Assembly: GCA_934098555.1 (NCBI GenBank)
Contig: CAKOOQ010000042.1
Location: 1-6,132, forward strand
Length of the DNA stretch: 6,132 nucleotides
Reading direction: 5' to 3'
DNA from: an uncultured Bacilli bacterium
GTDB taxonomy: Bacteria > Bacillota_I > Bacilli_A > RF39 > UBA660
The position numbers and the translations under genes were made by a program. The notes beneath the pieces were generated by a model. That model had not been told where the DNA came from. It made no database searches and saw only the letters and a program-made list of their open reading frames with translations. Below are positions 1 to 6,057 of this stretch, piece by piece. Position 1 is the stretch's first letter. Each line of letters begins with the position of its first letter.

Positions 1-9
1 ACCTCTTCT

Positions 10-36
10 ATTATACATAATATTATCTTATCACAA
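10..36 (-). promoter_or_regulatory. Possible promoter for the next gene leftward
   Basis: The minus strand has TATAAT (10-15) preceded by TTGTGA (31-36), which matches 4 of 6 bases of TTGACA. The spacer is only 15 nt, shorter than the preferred 16-18, and the surrounding DNA is so A+T-rich that chance matches are common. It lies beyond the operon terminator and would serve a minus-strand gene outside the window. Positions 37-85 show nothing else beyond A+T-rich sequence and a weak imperfect palindrome. Confidence 0.35.
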
Positions 37-85
37 ATCAACCAATAATTAAATCCTAATTATTTTAGAATATTTAAATTCTCCT

Positions 86-115
86 AAAAAAGAAGTTAGA
101 ATCTCTCTAACTCCC
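86..115 (-). terminator. Intrinsic terminator at the end of the operon
   Basis: On the minus strand AGTTAGA pairs with TCTAACT (7 perfect pairs) around a 5-nt loop GAGAT. Three more outer pairs (G-T, G-C, G-T) are possible, and a TCTTTTTT tract follows. It lies about 25 nt after the TAA of the 73-aa ORF. The opposite strand has no T tract after the stem, so it should act only on minus-strand transcripts. Confidence 0.8.
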
Positions 116-139
116 CTTTCTCTATCAAATTTAAAAATA

Positions 140-361
140 TTATTTTTTCTCTTTTTTTAAGGTTAGATTATCTTTAGAATGTGAAGATAAAGTACTATGC
201 ACCATTTCTTTTAAACATTCTGGTGAAACTTGTTCATTAAAAGTATCTATATCACTTTCTAAAAGGTAATCAACATAACCTAGTTCATTTTTTTTATCAT
301 ATTTTTTAACAACTTTTAACCCTTTTTGAAGGGAAAGTAATTTAGTCTTTTCATCTAACAT
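140..361 (-). CDS. 73-aa hypothetical protein, last ORF of the operon, overlapping the giant gene
   Basis: I do not recognise the family. The ATG lies inside the final codons of the giant gene (7-bp overlap, minus strand ATGTTAG, where TAG is the upstream stop), a layout typical of translational coupling. A plausible ribosome site lies 7 nt upstream. The product is small, charged and predicted soluble: a Lys-rich N-terminal helix (about 4-24), a short segment LGYVDYLLESDIDTFNEQ, a helix PECLKEMVHSTL (about 47-58), and a very basic tail ending KKEKK. There is no signal peptide or membrane helix. A coupled start suggests it is made in step with the giant protein, as an accessory, inhibitor or immunity partner would be, but that role is inference. 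An intrinsic terminator begins 25 nt after its TAA, so it closes the operon. An A8 run in codons near residues 22-24 is ordinary for this base composition. Confidence 0.7.
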   Translation of the reverse strand: MLDEKTKLLSLQKGLKVVKKYDKKNELGYVDYLLESDIDTFNEQVSPECLKEMVHSTLSSHSKDNLTLKKEKK

Positions 362-1095
362 AAGGAAACACCTTCCGCTTTCTTCATACTTTGAAGTTTT
401 TCAATATATTCTTCCATTCGCCCAATTGCTACATCACGGCGTTTTAGAATGGCATTCAAGATATCTTCCCCATGGTTCTTGCTTAGCTTATAAGCATAAT
501 CATGGAAGATATTCTTATATTCTTCATCACTCAATAATTTGACATTTTCTATAGTAGCAGAAACTACTGATAAATCAAGGTCAATTTCTCCTTTTTCATA
601 TCTTTCAAACATAATTTTATAAATTGGAATTCTTGCGTCGCCATTTGGAACATAAGAGAAATCTGGCTTTAAAGATTCAGCGTTGTTCATAAATCTAAAC
701 GATTGTTCCTTATCTATTCCACGAACATTATTATTACTATCAATTATAAAATTACCAACAAAGCAATCGAAATTACAAAGTAAGAAATCAACAACATATT
801 CTTTTAATAACGCATTAGAATAATGATAATCTAAAGGTCCGCCATAATCAACCCAGTTTTCTAAAGCATTAGCATTCTCTTTACTAACACTAACTAATTC
901 TTGTCTAGATAATTTTAAATCTCCCCCAAGACTTTCCACTTTAACCGATGTTTCAGGTGATAGAATCATTTGTAATTTGGAAGCAGCTGCTTGGATTTCG
1001 GCTCTAAAGGGTTGTGATGCTAATTTTTTCTTATCGACAGCTGGTTTTACCAAGTAATCTTTATTTTCATCATGGTATTTATACATAATGCCGGA
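355..1095 (-). other. C-terminal protein/lipid-kinase-like domain (about residues 1524-1769)
   Basis: The domain opens with two strands, GIMYKYHDENKDYLVKPA, where K1540 fits the ATP-binding lysine. A helix with E1556 (RAEIQAAASKLQ) could supply the lysine partner. The core is a long helix ending in CNFDCFVGNFIIDS, giving D1633-x4-N1638 as the catalytic loop, followed by RGIDKEQSF with D1651 in the place of the DFG aspartate. The N-x-D-x4-N ... [GA]-I-D-x4-F pattern is typical of HipA-like kinases, type II PI 4-kinases and actin-fragmin-kinase-like enzymes, more than of Ser/Thr kinases. The usual Arg-His after the catalytic Asp is replaced by Cys-Phe, while Gly-Asn is kept. All metal and phosphate-handling residues seem present, so activity is plausible. 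The substrate cannot be read from the sequence. Confidence 0.6.
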
Positions 1096-4000
1096 TTCTC
1101 CTAAAGCTGCTTCTTCTAAATTAAGGACCTCTTCTTTAGATAACTGTTTCAAGGTATTCAAACTCTCACGAAGTAAGCTAATTTTTCTCATCTCTTTTTT
1201 AGCGTCTGGTAAATCTACTGTTATCAAGCTAACCATTGATTCCATTTGTAATAAAAGTTGATAATACTCCTCAAATGATATTTCTTTTTGATAATACTTA
1301 TCCTTCAATATGTCCATACAATATGCAATTTTTCCCTTAATTGAATCATAAGCTTTTTTCGAGTAAATACGGATTCCATCAAAGAAGATCCCCTTCATTG
1401 ATTCCTTCGTTGGTTTAATTTTAAAATCATTCTTAGCTTTATTGGCATCCTTTTGTTTTTTATCATAGTAAGCTTTAATATCAAATTTAATTATTGGTAT
1501 ATCAACACCCAAATATTGAGAAAAATATTTAGCAGCACGAATGGTTGCTTCATTAGGCTCAGCGCCAACACAAGCCAAAGCACATGGTAACATTCCTTCA
1601 CGGTTGCCGGCAACTTCATTGTATGGACACGCTTTATAACAACTACATTGATTAAGACCATCAATAGTTGTAAAAGCGTTTAAATCTGCAGTTGGTTCTA
1701 TCTTATATCCACCATGTTCAGTATATAAGTCTCGCCCATTCATAAATAGTAAGAAATTTTCAGGAGTATTATTAAACAAATAAACAACACCATCTGGATT
1801 ATCATTTCCCAAGAACCAAAATCCCTTGTCAGATATTGATGACGTAGATAAAGTCGTCGATCCTTCTAGCTTTGTCCATAAGGAAGGATCAGCCATTAAT
1901 TTTCCTAGAAACCCTCCCATGGTATGATCATACAAATATAAACGATGAACTAAGAAGTTAAAACGCTCATCATTCATTTCAATAATAGTAACACCATATG
2001 GATTATTTGGATCGTCTTTTCCTAAACGCTTACTTTTAATGTCCTCTATTTTAGTAAGATGGGCATTAAACTGATAATTATAAAGCATCCTTATTTTGGT
2101 AATAATTCTTCTTACATCATCAGAATAATCAACAGGTTCACCTGTATTACTAATTTGACACTCTAATAACTCTTTTAATTCATTTATGTTTTCAGACTCA
2201 GTAACTTGTTTCATCAAAGTGACGATACTAATATCCTTTTTATCATAAAAACATTTTGCAAAAATTTCTTGAGCCTTAGTCGGACCATAATGTTCTATGA
2301 TATCCGTTCGAACTTCTTCTAAATTTACGTAGTTATCTAATTGGAAACCATTAAAATCATTTTCTAAAAATTCAACTTTTTCATAGCCGAACATTGTTGC
2401 TAAAGCATTCTTAATATCGTCTATATCATCTTTTCCTTTAATATCTTGCCAGTATTTCCGCGTAACATAATCAAAGTGCTTTAATTCAGCCAGACTTTTT
2501 ATTTTATACTGATTCTTATTAATTATCACCTTTTTTAAATTTGTCATATCAGTTTCGAACAATGACTCTTTACTAGCTAAAATATCTCCAATCAATTCTT
2601 TAATTTCTTTAAAATTTACAAAAGCAAAATGTACTCGTTTATCGTCCGCTTCAAAAACATTATACTGACAAATTAAATTGTAATAATCAAGTAGAAGTTG
2701 CTGATTACCATTTTTTATTTCATCAATAATTTCTTGAGCCACTGGAGTGTTATATTTTAGCAAATCTCTAACAATGTCAATTCCAAATAACGGATAAACA
2801 TATTTTACTAGATCATAACTGAAGATTGGATTCTTTTCCAATGTATTTTGCTTTCCTGTTGAATTTAAAATATTAACGGCATTTTTCAATACTATTTGAA
2901 AATCCTCTGGGAAAAGAGACATATCTGGAAAAAGAGAAACATCCGTACTTTGTGAAAGTGAAACCAATTCTTTAAAATCTGCTTCTTTTTTTTCATAAAT
3001 CTCCGACGCCCTAGCAAATATTTTTTTCAATTGTTCATCATTTTTATTAATTAAGTCAGCAAACCCAGTTTTACATACGTTATTTATGATATTCATAAAA
3101 ACAAATTTACAATCTTCATAATTAGATACATCAAAATTAGGAAGGTGAATTAAGTCTTCTATAGCAAATAAAAAAATATTTATCGAATCATATCGTTCCC
3201 TTAATAATTCCTTGACATAATCGTATGTTTTCGAATTAAAATATTTTCTTGGTAATTCAAAAAAGGCTTCCGGTTGATTTGACAGAATTTTCTTAAAAAA
3301 ATCTCCTTCACTCGAAATAAATGGAAAATAAGAAAGTAATGTTGCATATTTCTTTGCATCACTTTTAAAAAGGTTGCTAACAATTTGTTGATATTTCGGA
3401 TCATTGTAATCAATATATTGTACCAAATAATTTGGGTCAAGCTCAAAATATTTATCAGCAAACTCACGTTTTTTTAATATTTCTTCATCAGGATCAAAAT
3501 TGGTAAGAAGCCATTCAAAAGCCATATGTACTTTATTTAAATATTCAGTTTTTTTAAGAATTTCATCTATTTTTGTCAAACTTTCCTGTTTTCTTGGTAA
3601 AGTTGACAATTCATAAATTAATGAAAACTCATCTTTCTCTTTTATATCCAAATCATGATTATAAGATATTCCAACACTTTCAAAAAGCTTTATTAGAAAA
3701 TCTTTAGCTGCACATTCTCCAAAATAATAAACTCGATAATACTCATAAGTTAATTCCACCGGATTTTTTTGATAAAAATTCCTAAACACTTCCTCAAACA
3801 AAGCACTAAATTCTGTATTATAATTTAAATCATCTATTAGCTGAAGTAAATTATTTAAGTCTAAATCAAATAAAATTTTTTTTGGAACTTCTATACCATT
3901 GTTTAAAGCATATACTAGAAGTCTAGAAGGGGAATTAGTAGAAAATTTATATCCATTAAGAAGATATTTTCCAATCTCCTCATTTGAAAGCCTATATAAC

Positions 4001-5664
4001 TCTATAAAGTCCATTGCATTCGGATTAAAATTTAAAATATCTGTTATCATATAGTAATCAAGTTGATTATCAGAAAAATATTTTAACACTTCCAGATTTT
4101 CCTTAATGAGCGGCATTAATAAAAATGATCCAATATTTCCTAACTTAGCACATAATTCCGGCTCTGTTTTTAGTAAGAACCTTAAAAAATCAGCCTTTCT
4201 ACTTTCATCTAACATTTGAAAAATTAATGGAACATCTTCTATATATTTTAAAAGAGCATCATTGCTATTTAATAATTCTGGGAAGAAAATAACGTATCTT
4301 GAATTACCATTTAGTTTGCTTTTTAAGTATTCTAGTTCTTCTTTAGAAAAAGAAATATTTTTTATACGCTCAGTAAAATATTCAGAAGACAACATTTTTT
4401 CTTCAGGAAAATATCCCCAAAGCAGTGCTCTTTTTAACACATCGCTTTCTAGTTCGCCAGAATAATTAGGAATCAAATCATAATGACCTTCTTTTATAAA
4501 TTTATATAACCAGATATCTGATGGAATAAATTTTCCCATTTTTTCTTGCGCTTTCAAATAAAAATTATAAGTTATTTCGTCAGAATATTGTTCTGCTAAT
4601 TGCTTGCTCTTAACAAAAAATACTGGCAAAAATTCCCCTTTCATGCAGAAAGCTTGTATCAAATTATCCCAGTTACCACTTGTATAAAAACAATTAAAGA
4701 AGTCATCAACACTTAAACCCATATCTAATATTTTTTTAGCTACTTCTAAAGACATGTCAACAGAAGAAATTCGCCATGTATATTTATTGTTTAATAAGGC
4801 ATTAAGCAAACGACTCCTACTATCATTATAAGAACTTAAATCAACATAATTGTTGCTAAATACTCTACAAGCATAATTAAATTCACTTAAATCAGTGAAC
4901 AAATTTGGTAATTTTGCAATTAAAGAGTAATCGCCTTTTTCAGCTAAATATTTTATTAAAAAGGGTGAATTATCAAGATTAGAATACAATTTAAGAGTTT
5001 CTAGTGAAATATTATTTTGATTAATTATTTGAATAACTTCTTCTGTAATAGCTCCACTTTTAGCATACTTCAAAGCATCAAGTTTACCTTCTTTTAAAAA
5101 CTTTAAAAGAAGAGCCGAGCTATTTTTATAAGCACCATCATATAAGGTATAGTCAGAGTAAGAAAATTCAGTTAAGGAAACTAATTCAGCGGATGGATTA
5201 TTTGCAAATATTAAAGCTTTGGAGCCACCAATACTAATTAACTTTTTAACTAAATCATCGTCATTTAGAACTGAAAATTCGTCTCCCTTACTATTCCTAT
5301 CAACAATAATATCAAATACTCTATCAAAATCAAATTGGTTAAGATTTCCAAGTTCCTTTAATAAACTTAAAAGATAATCTGAAAAATAATCGGCATCAAA
5401 GTATTTTTCTAAAGGTTGATAATTTCCTTTAGAAATTTCCGTAGCTACAATGGATGGTGCTAAAAGTTCATTAGTACTTATTATTTGATTAGCAAATTGC
5501 GGATAGTCTTTACATAACGTCTCCTGAACTTGGAAAGAGAGTAGATATTTTTCTACAATAGTTTTTAAAGAAACTCCTCTATTAAAAAAATATTGTAAAT
5601 CATTTTCATCAAAAACGATACCATCACTAAGAAGTTTTTCTTCACTCGAATAATATTGATCCAA
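355..5664 (-). CDS. Giant 1769-aa protein: helical solenoid, ADP-ribosyltransferase-like (tentative) module, C-terminal HipA/PI4K-like kinase domain
   Basis: I know no named gene for this protein. It appears to have three parts. Residues 1 to about 1200 are almost entirely alpha-helical, with degenerate repeats of about 45-55 residues. Residues about 1220-1400 form an alpha/beta module with H1240/R1241, an STS motif (1273-1275), E1350 and five clustered cysteines. A helical linker (about 1400-1520) leads to residues about 1524-1769, a kinase-like domain with K1540, E1556, D1633, N1638 and D1651. No signal peptide, membrane helix or Walker A motif is visible, so it is probably cytosolic. The start is uncertain: TTG at 5662-5664 is the first usable codon after an in-frame TGA, and it lacks a proper ribosome site. 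The stop TAG overlaps the next gene by 7 bp. The fold assignments come from motif reading only. The substrate is unknown, and a role in defence, toxicity or host interaction is inference. Confidence 0.85.
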   Translation of the reverse strand: MDQYYSSEEKLLSDGIVFDENDLQYFFNRGVSLKTIVEKYLLSFQVQETLCKDYPQFANQIISTNELLAPSIVATEISKGNYQPLEKYFDADYFSDYLLSLLKELGNLNQFDFDRVFDIIVDRNSKGDEFSVLNDDDLVKKLISIGGSKALIFANNPSAELVSLTEFSYSDYTLYDGAYKNSSALLLKFLKEGKLDALKYAKSGAITEEVIQIINQNNISLETLKLYSNLDNSPFLIKYLAEKGDYSLIAKLPNLFTDLSEFNYACRVFSNNYVDLSSYNDSRSRLLNALLNNKYTWRISSVDMSLEVAKKILDMGLSVDDFFNCFYTSGNWDNLIQAFCMKGEFLPVFFVKSKQLAEQYSDEITYNFYLKAQEKMGKFIPSDIWLYKFIKEGHYDLIPNYSGELESDVLKRALLWGYFPEEKMLSSEYFTERIKNISFSKEELEYLKSKLNGNSRYVIFFPELLNSNDALLKYIEDVPLIFQMLDESRKADFLRFLLKTEPELCAKLGNIGSFLLMPLIKENLEVLKYFSDNQLDYYMITDILNFNPNAMDFIELYRLSNEEIGKYLLNGYKFSTNSPSRLLVYALNNGIEVPKKILFDLDLNNLLQLIDDLNYNTEFSALFEEVFRNFYQKNPVELTYEYYRVYYFGECAAKDFLIKLFESVGISYNHDLDIKEKDEFSLIYELSTLPRKQESLTKIDEILKKTEYLNKVHMAFEWLLTNFDPDEEILKKREFADKYFELDPNYLVQYIDYNDPKYQQIVSNLFKSDAKKYATLLSYFPFISSEGDFFKKILSNQPEAFFELPRKYFNSKTYDYVKELLRERYDSINIFLFAIEDLIHLPNFDVSNYEDCKFVFMNIINNVCKTGFADLINKNDEQLKKIFARASEIYEKKEADFKELVSLSQSTDVSLFPDMSLFPEDFQIVLKNAVNILNSTGKQNTLEKNPIFSYDLVKYVYPLFGIDIVRDLLKYNTPVAQEIIDEIKNGNQQLLLDYYNLICQYNVFEADDKRVHFAFVNFKEIKELIGDILASKESLFETDMTNLKKVIINKNQYKIKSLAELKHFDYVTRKYWQDIKGKDDIDDIKNALATMFGYEKVEFLENDFNGFQLDNYVNLEEVRTDIIEHYGPTKAQEIFAKCFYDKKDISIVTLMKQVTESENINELKELLECQISNTGEPVDYSDDVRRIITKIRMLYNYQFNAHLTKIEDIKSKRLGKDDPNNPYGVTIIEMNDERFNFLVHRLYLYDHTMGGFLGKLMADPSLWTKLEGSTTLSTSSISDKGFWFLGNDNPDGVVYLFNNTPENFLLFMNGRDLYTEHGGYKIEPTADLNAFTTIDGLNQCSCYKACPYNEVAGNREGMLPCALACVGAEPNEATIRAAKYFSQYLGVDIPIIKFDIKAYYDKKQKDANKAKNDFKIKPTKESMKGIFFDGIRIYSKKAYDSIKGKIAYCMDILKDKYYQKEISFEEYYQLLLQMESMVSLITVDLPDAKKEMRKISLLRESLNTLKQLSKEEVLNLEEAALGESGIMYKYHDENKDYLVKPAVDKKKLASQPFRAEIQAAASKLQMILSPETSVKVESLGGDLKLSRQELVSVSKENANALENWVDYGGPLDYHYSNALLKEYVVDFLLCNFDCFVGNFIIDSNNNVRGIDKEQSFRFMNNAESLKPDFSYVPNGDARIPIYKIMFERYEKGEIDLDLSVVSATIENVKLLSDEEYKNIFHDYAYKLSKNHGEDILNAILKRRDVAIGRMEEYIEKLQSMKKAEGVSLC
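369..376 (-). promoter_or_regulatory. Ribosome binding site of the 73-aa ORF inside the giant gene
   Basis: The minus strand reads GGAAGGTG within the last codons of the giant gene, 7 nt before the ATG at 359-361. Purine content and spacing suit a Shine-Dalgarno site, supporting the 73-aa ORF as a real gene that may be translated by coupling. Confidence 0.6.
1465..2007 (-). other. Putative ADP-ribosyltransferase-like module with cysteine cluster (about residues 1220-1400)
   Basis: After the helical region the protein becomes alpha/beta. A strand ERFNFLVHRLYLY holds H1240/R1241. About 30 residues on comes STTLSTSSIS (S1273-T1274-S1275), then strands (GVVYLFNN, NFLLFMN), then CPYNEVAGNR with E1350, and finally a helix and strand (IRAAKYFSQ, IPIIKFD). 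The order H or R, STS, E is the core signature order of ADP-ribosyltransferases. However, the ExE/QxE doublet of the arginine-modifying class is not seen, and the spacings have not been tested against a profile. Cysteines 1340, 1342, 1346, 1361 and 1365 (C-x-C-x3-C-x14-C-x3-C) flank E1350 and could bind metal or form a redox site. The assignment is a hypothesis; an unrelated nucleotide-binding fold is possible. Confidence 0.35.
3175..5217 (-). repeat. Alpha-solenoid repeat region of the giant protein (about residues 150-830)
   Basis: The translated region shows recurring helical units. A common landmark is an Asn/Asp/Glu/Gln-Pro-x2-x-hydrophobic motif, seen at P157 (NNPSAELVSL), P502 (TEPELCAKL), P548 (FNPNAMDFIEL), P635 (KNPVELTYEYY), P744 (LDPNYLVQYI) and P798 (NQPEAFFEL). 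Several spacings are near 46, 54 or twice 54 residues. A second landmark is a unit start like LLKFLKEGKLDALKYA, echoed by FLIKYLAEKGDYSLIAKL, WLYKFIKEGHYDLIPNY and LLVYALNNGIEVPKKIL. This resembles helical-hairpin solenoids such as ankyrin-like or DUF4116-like repeats, but I cannot assign a family. Such regions usually bind protein or other macromolecular partners. The repeats are at protein level and no DNA-level repetition is obvious. Confidence 0.5.
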
Positions 5665-5666
5665 TA

Positions 5667-5670
5667 CCCC
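5667..5670 (-). promoter_or_regulatory. Only candidate (poor) ribosome site for the TTG of the giant ORF
   Basis: The minus strand has GGGG only 2 nt before the TTG at 5662-5664, too close for a normal Shine-Dalgarno interaction. No other purine-rich element sits 5-10 nt upstream. This suggests that the start is wrong, that initiation depends on coupling with the 79-aa ORF, or that translation is deliberately weak. Confidence 0.25.
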
Positions 5671-5715
5671 ATAATAAAATTCATCAGAAATTAAAAACTT
5701 GGTGTAAATTAACTC

Positions 5716-5955
5716 TCACAAATTTTCTTCCACATTCAAAGCTACCAAAAAGGCTTTATCATTTACATACTTATCCACAAAAGAAAAATATTTTGCATGA
5801 AATTTTTCACGATACTCGGATAATACCTCTTGCGGTTTTCTAAACATAACTACAACATCTAATCCTAATTTATCCAAATCAGCCCTAAAATCGGCATTTT
5901 CGCGATTTAATATATTAAGCAATTTTTTTACATCTTTTTTTACATCATCATACAT
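5716..5955 (-). CDS. 79-aa hypothetical protein, first ORF of the operon; same frame as the giant ORF
   Basis: I do not recognise the family. The ORF starts at an ATG with AGGAG 8 nt upstream and an extended -10 promoter just beyond, so it is very probably translated. The product is charged and soluble-looking: a Lys/Asp-rich helix (about 2-19), a second short helix, a hydrophobic strand (DVVVMF, about 33-38), a long amphipathic helix (about 41-65) and a final strand (AFLVALNV, about 68-75). There is no signal peptide or membrane segment. It ends at TGA (5716-5718), and the frame then stays open for 17 codons into the TTG assigned as the start of the 1769-aa ORF. It could therefore be a separate small partner protein, such as a regulator, antitoxin or chaperone. 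Alternatively it could be the detached N-terminus of one protein of about 1866 codons split by a nonsense change. The sequence does not decide between these. Confidence 0.7.
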   Translation of the reverse strand: MYDDVKKDVKKLLNILNRENADFRADLDKLGLDVVVMFRKPQEVLSEYREKFHAKYFSFVDKYVNDKAFLVALNVEENL

Positions 5956-5963
5956 AACTTACG

Positions 5964-5968
5964 CTCCT
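5964..5968 (-). promoter_or_regulatory. Ribosome binding site of the 79-aa ORF
   Basis: AGGAG on the minus strand lies 8 nt before the ATG at 5953-5955. This is a near-consensus Shine-Dalgarno at good spacing. It makes the 79-aa ORF the best-supported translation start in the operon and contrasts with the weak start of the giant ORF that follows. Confidence 0.8.
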
Positions 5969-5978
5969 ATTCTTTTCC

Positions 5979-5987
5979 ATTATACCA
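5979..5987 (-). promoter_or_regulatory. Extended -10 promoter of the three-ORF operon
   Basis: The minus strand reads TGGTATAAT, a perfect TATAAT hexamer (5979-5984) preceded by the TGn extended -10 element (5985-5987). No good -35 is seen at normal spacing. The best candidate is TTACTA at 6003-6008 (3 of 6 matches, 18-nt spacer), which fits an extended -10 promoter that depends little on a -35. Transcription would start near 5971-5972, giving a leader of only about 16 nt before the ATG at 5955. The promoter lies just beyond the gatB terminator. It looks like a vegetative sigma-A type site, and no operator repeats are obvious around it. Confidence 0.75.
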
Positions 5988-6025
5988 TATCAAAACTAAT
6001 TTTAGTAAATAACCAATATTTTACC

Positions 6026-6052
6026 AAAAAAAAGCAGTACCTAAGTACCACT
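6026..6052 (-). terminator. Intrinsic terminator after gatB
   Basis: On the minus strand an 8-bp stem (AGTGGTAC pairing with GTACTGCT, two G-T wobbles) closes a TTAG loop. An uninterrupted run of eight T follows directly. It begins about 6 nt after the gatB stop codon, the classic position for a rho-independent terminator. It insulates the downstream operon from gatB transcription. Confidence 0.85.
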
Positions 6053-6057
6053 TCATT

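Noticed and set aside
63..88. Imperfect palindrome TTTTAGAAT ... ATTCTCCTAAAA as an operator or second terminator
   Set aside because: It is very A+T-rich with mismatches and no T tract in a useful position; likely chance.
2986..2993. Homopolymer runs of about 8 T/A (also near 268-275 and 3876-3883) as possible phase-variation sites
   Set aside because: Runs of this length encode Lys-rich or Phe/Lys codons and are expected at this base composition; nothing suggests frame switching.
3201..3467. Minus-strand 88-codon ORF in another frame of the giant gene
   Set aside because: It is nested within the giant coding sequence with no independent initiation signals; an out-of-frame shadow caused by A+T-rich codons.
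4262..4465. Plus-strand ORF of 67 codons
   Set aside because: It lies wholly inside the giant minus-strand ORF, has no promoter or ribosome site, and its composition fits an antisense shadow.
5568..5687. Minus-strand 39-codon out-of-frame ORF starting with ATGAATTTTATTATG across the giant ORF's start
   Set aside because: It has no ribosome site and a low-complexity hydrophobic product. It could only matter for coupling to the TTG start, for which there is no evidence.
5665..5715. Weak pairing of TACACC with GGGGTA that could hide the start of the giant ORF
   Set aside because: Only five pairs with a mismatch and a long loop; too weak to claim a regulatory hairpin.
355..5955. Recoded genetic code (TGA = Trp) joining the 79-aa and 1769-aa ORFs
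   Set aside because: The 1769-aa ORF contains no TGA, and its several tryptophans are all TGG; in a code-4 organism most would be TGA.
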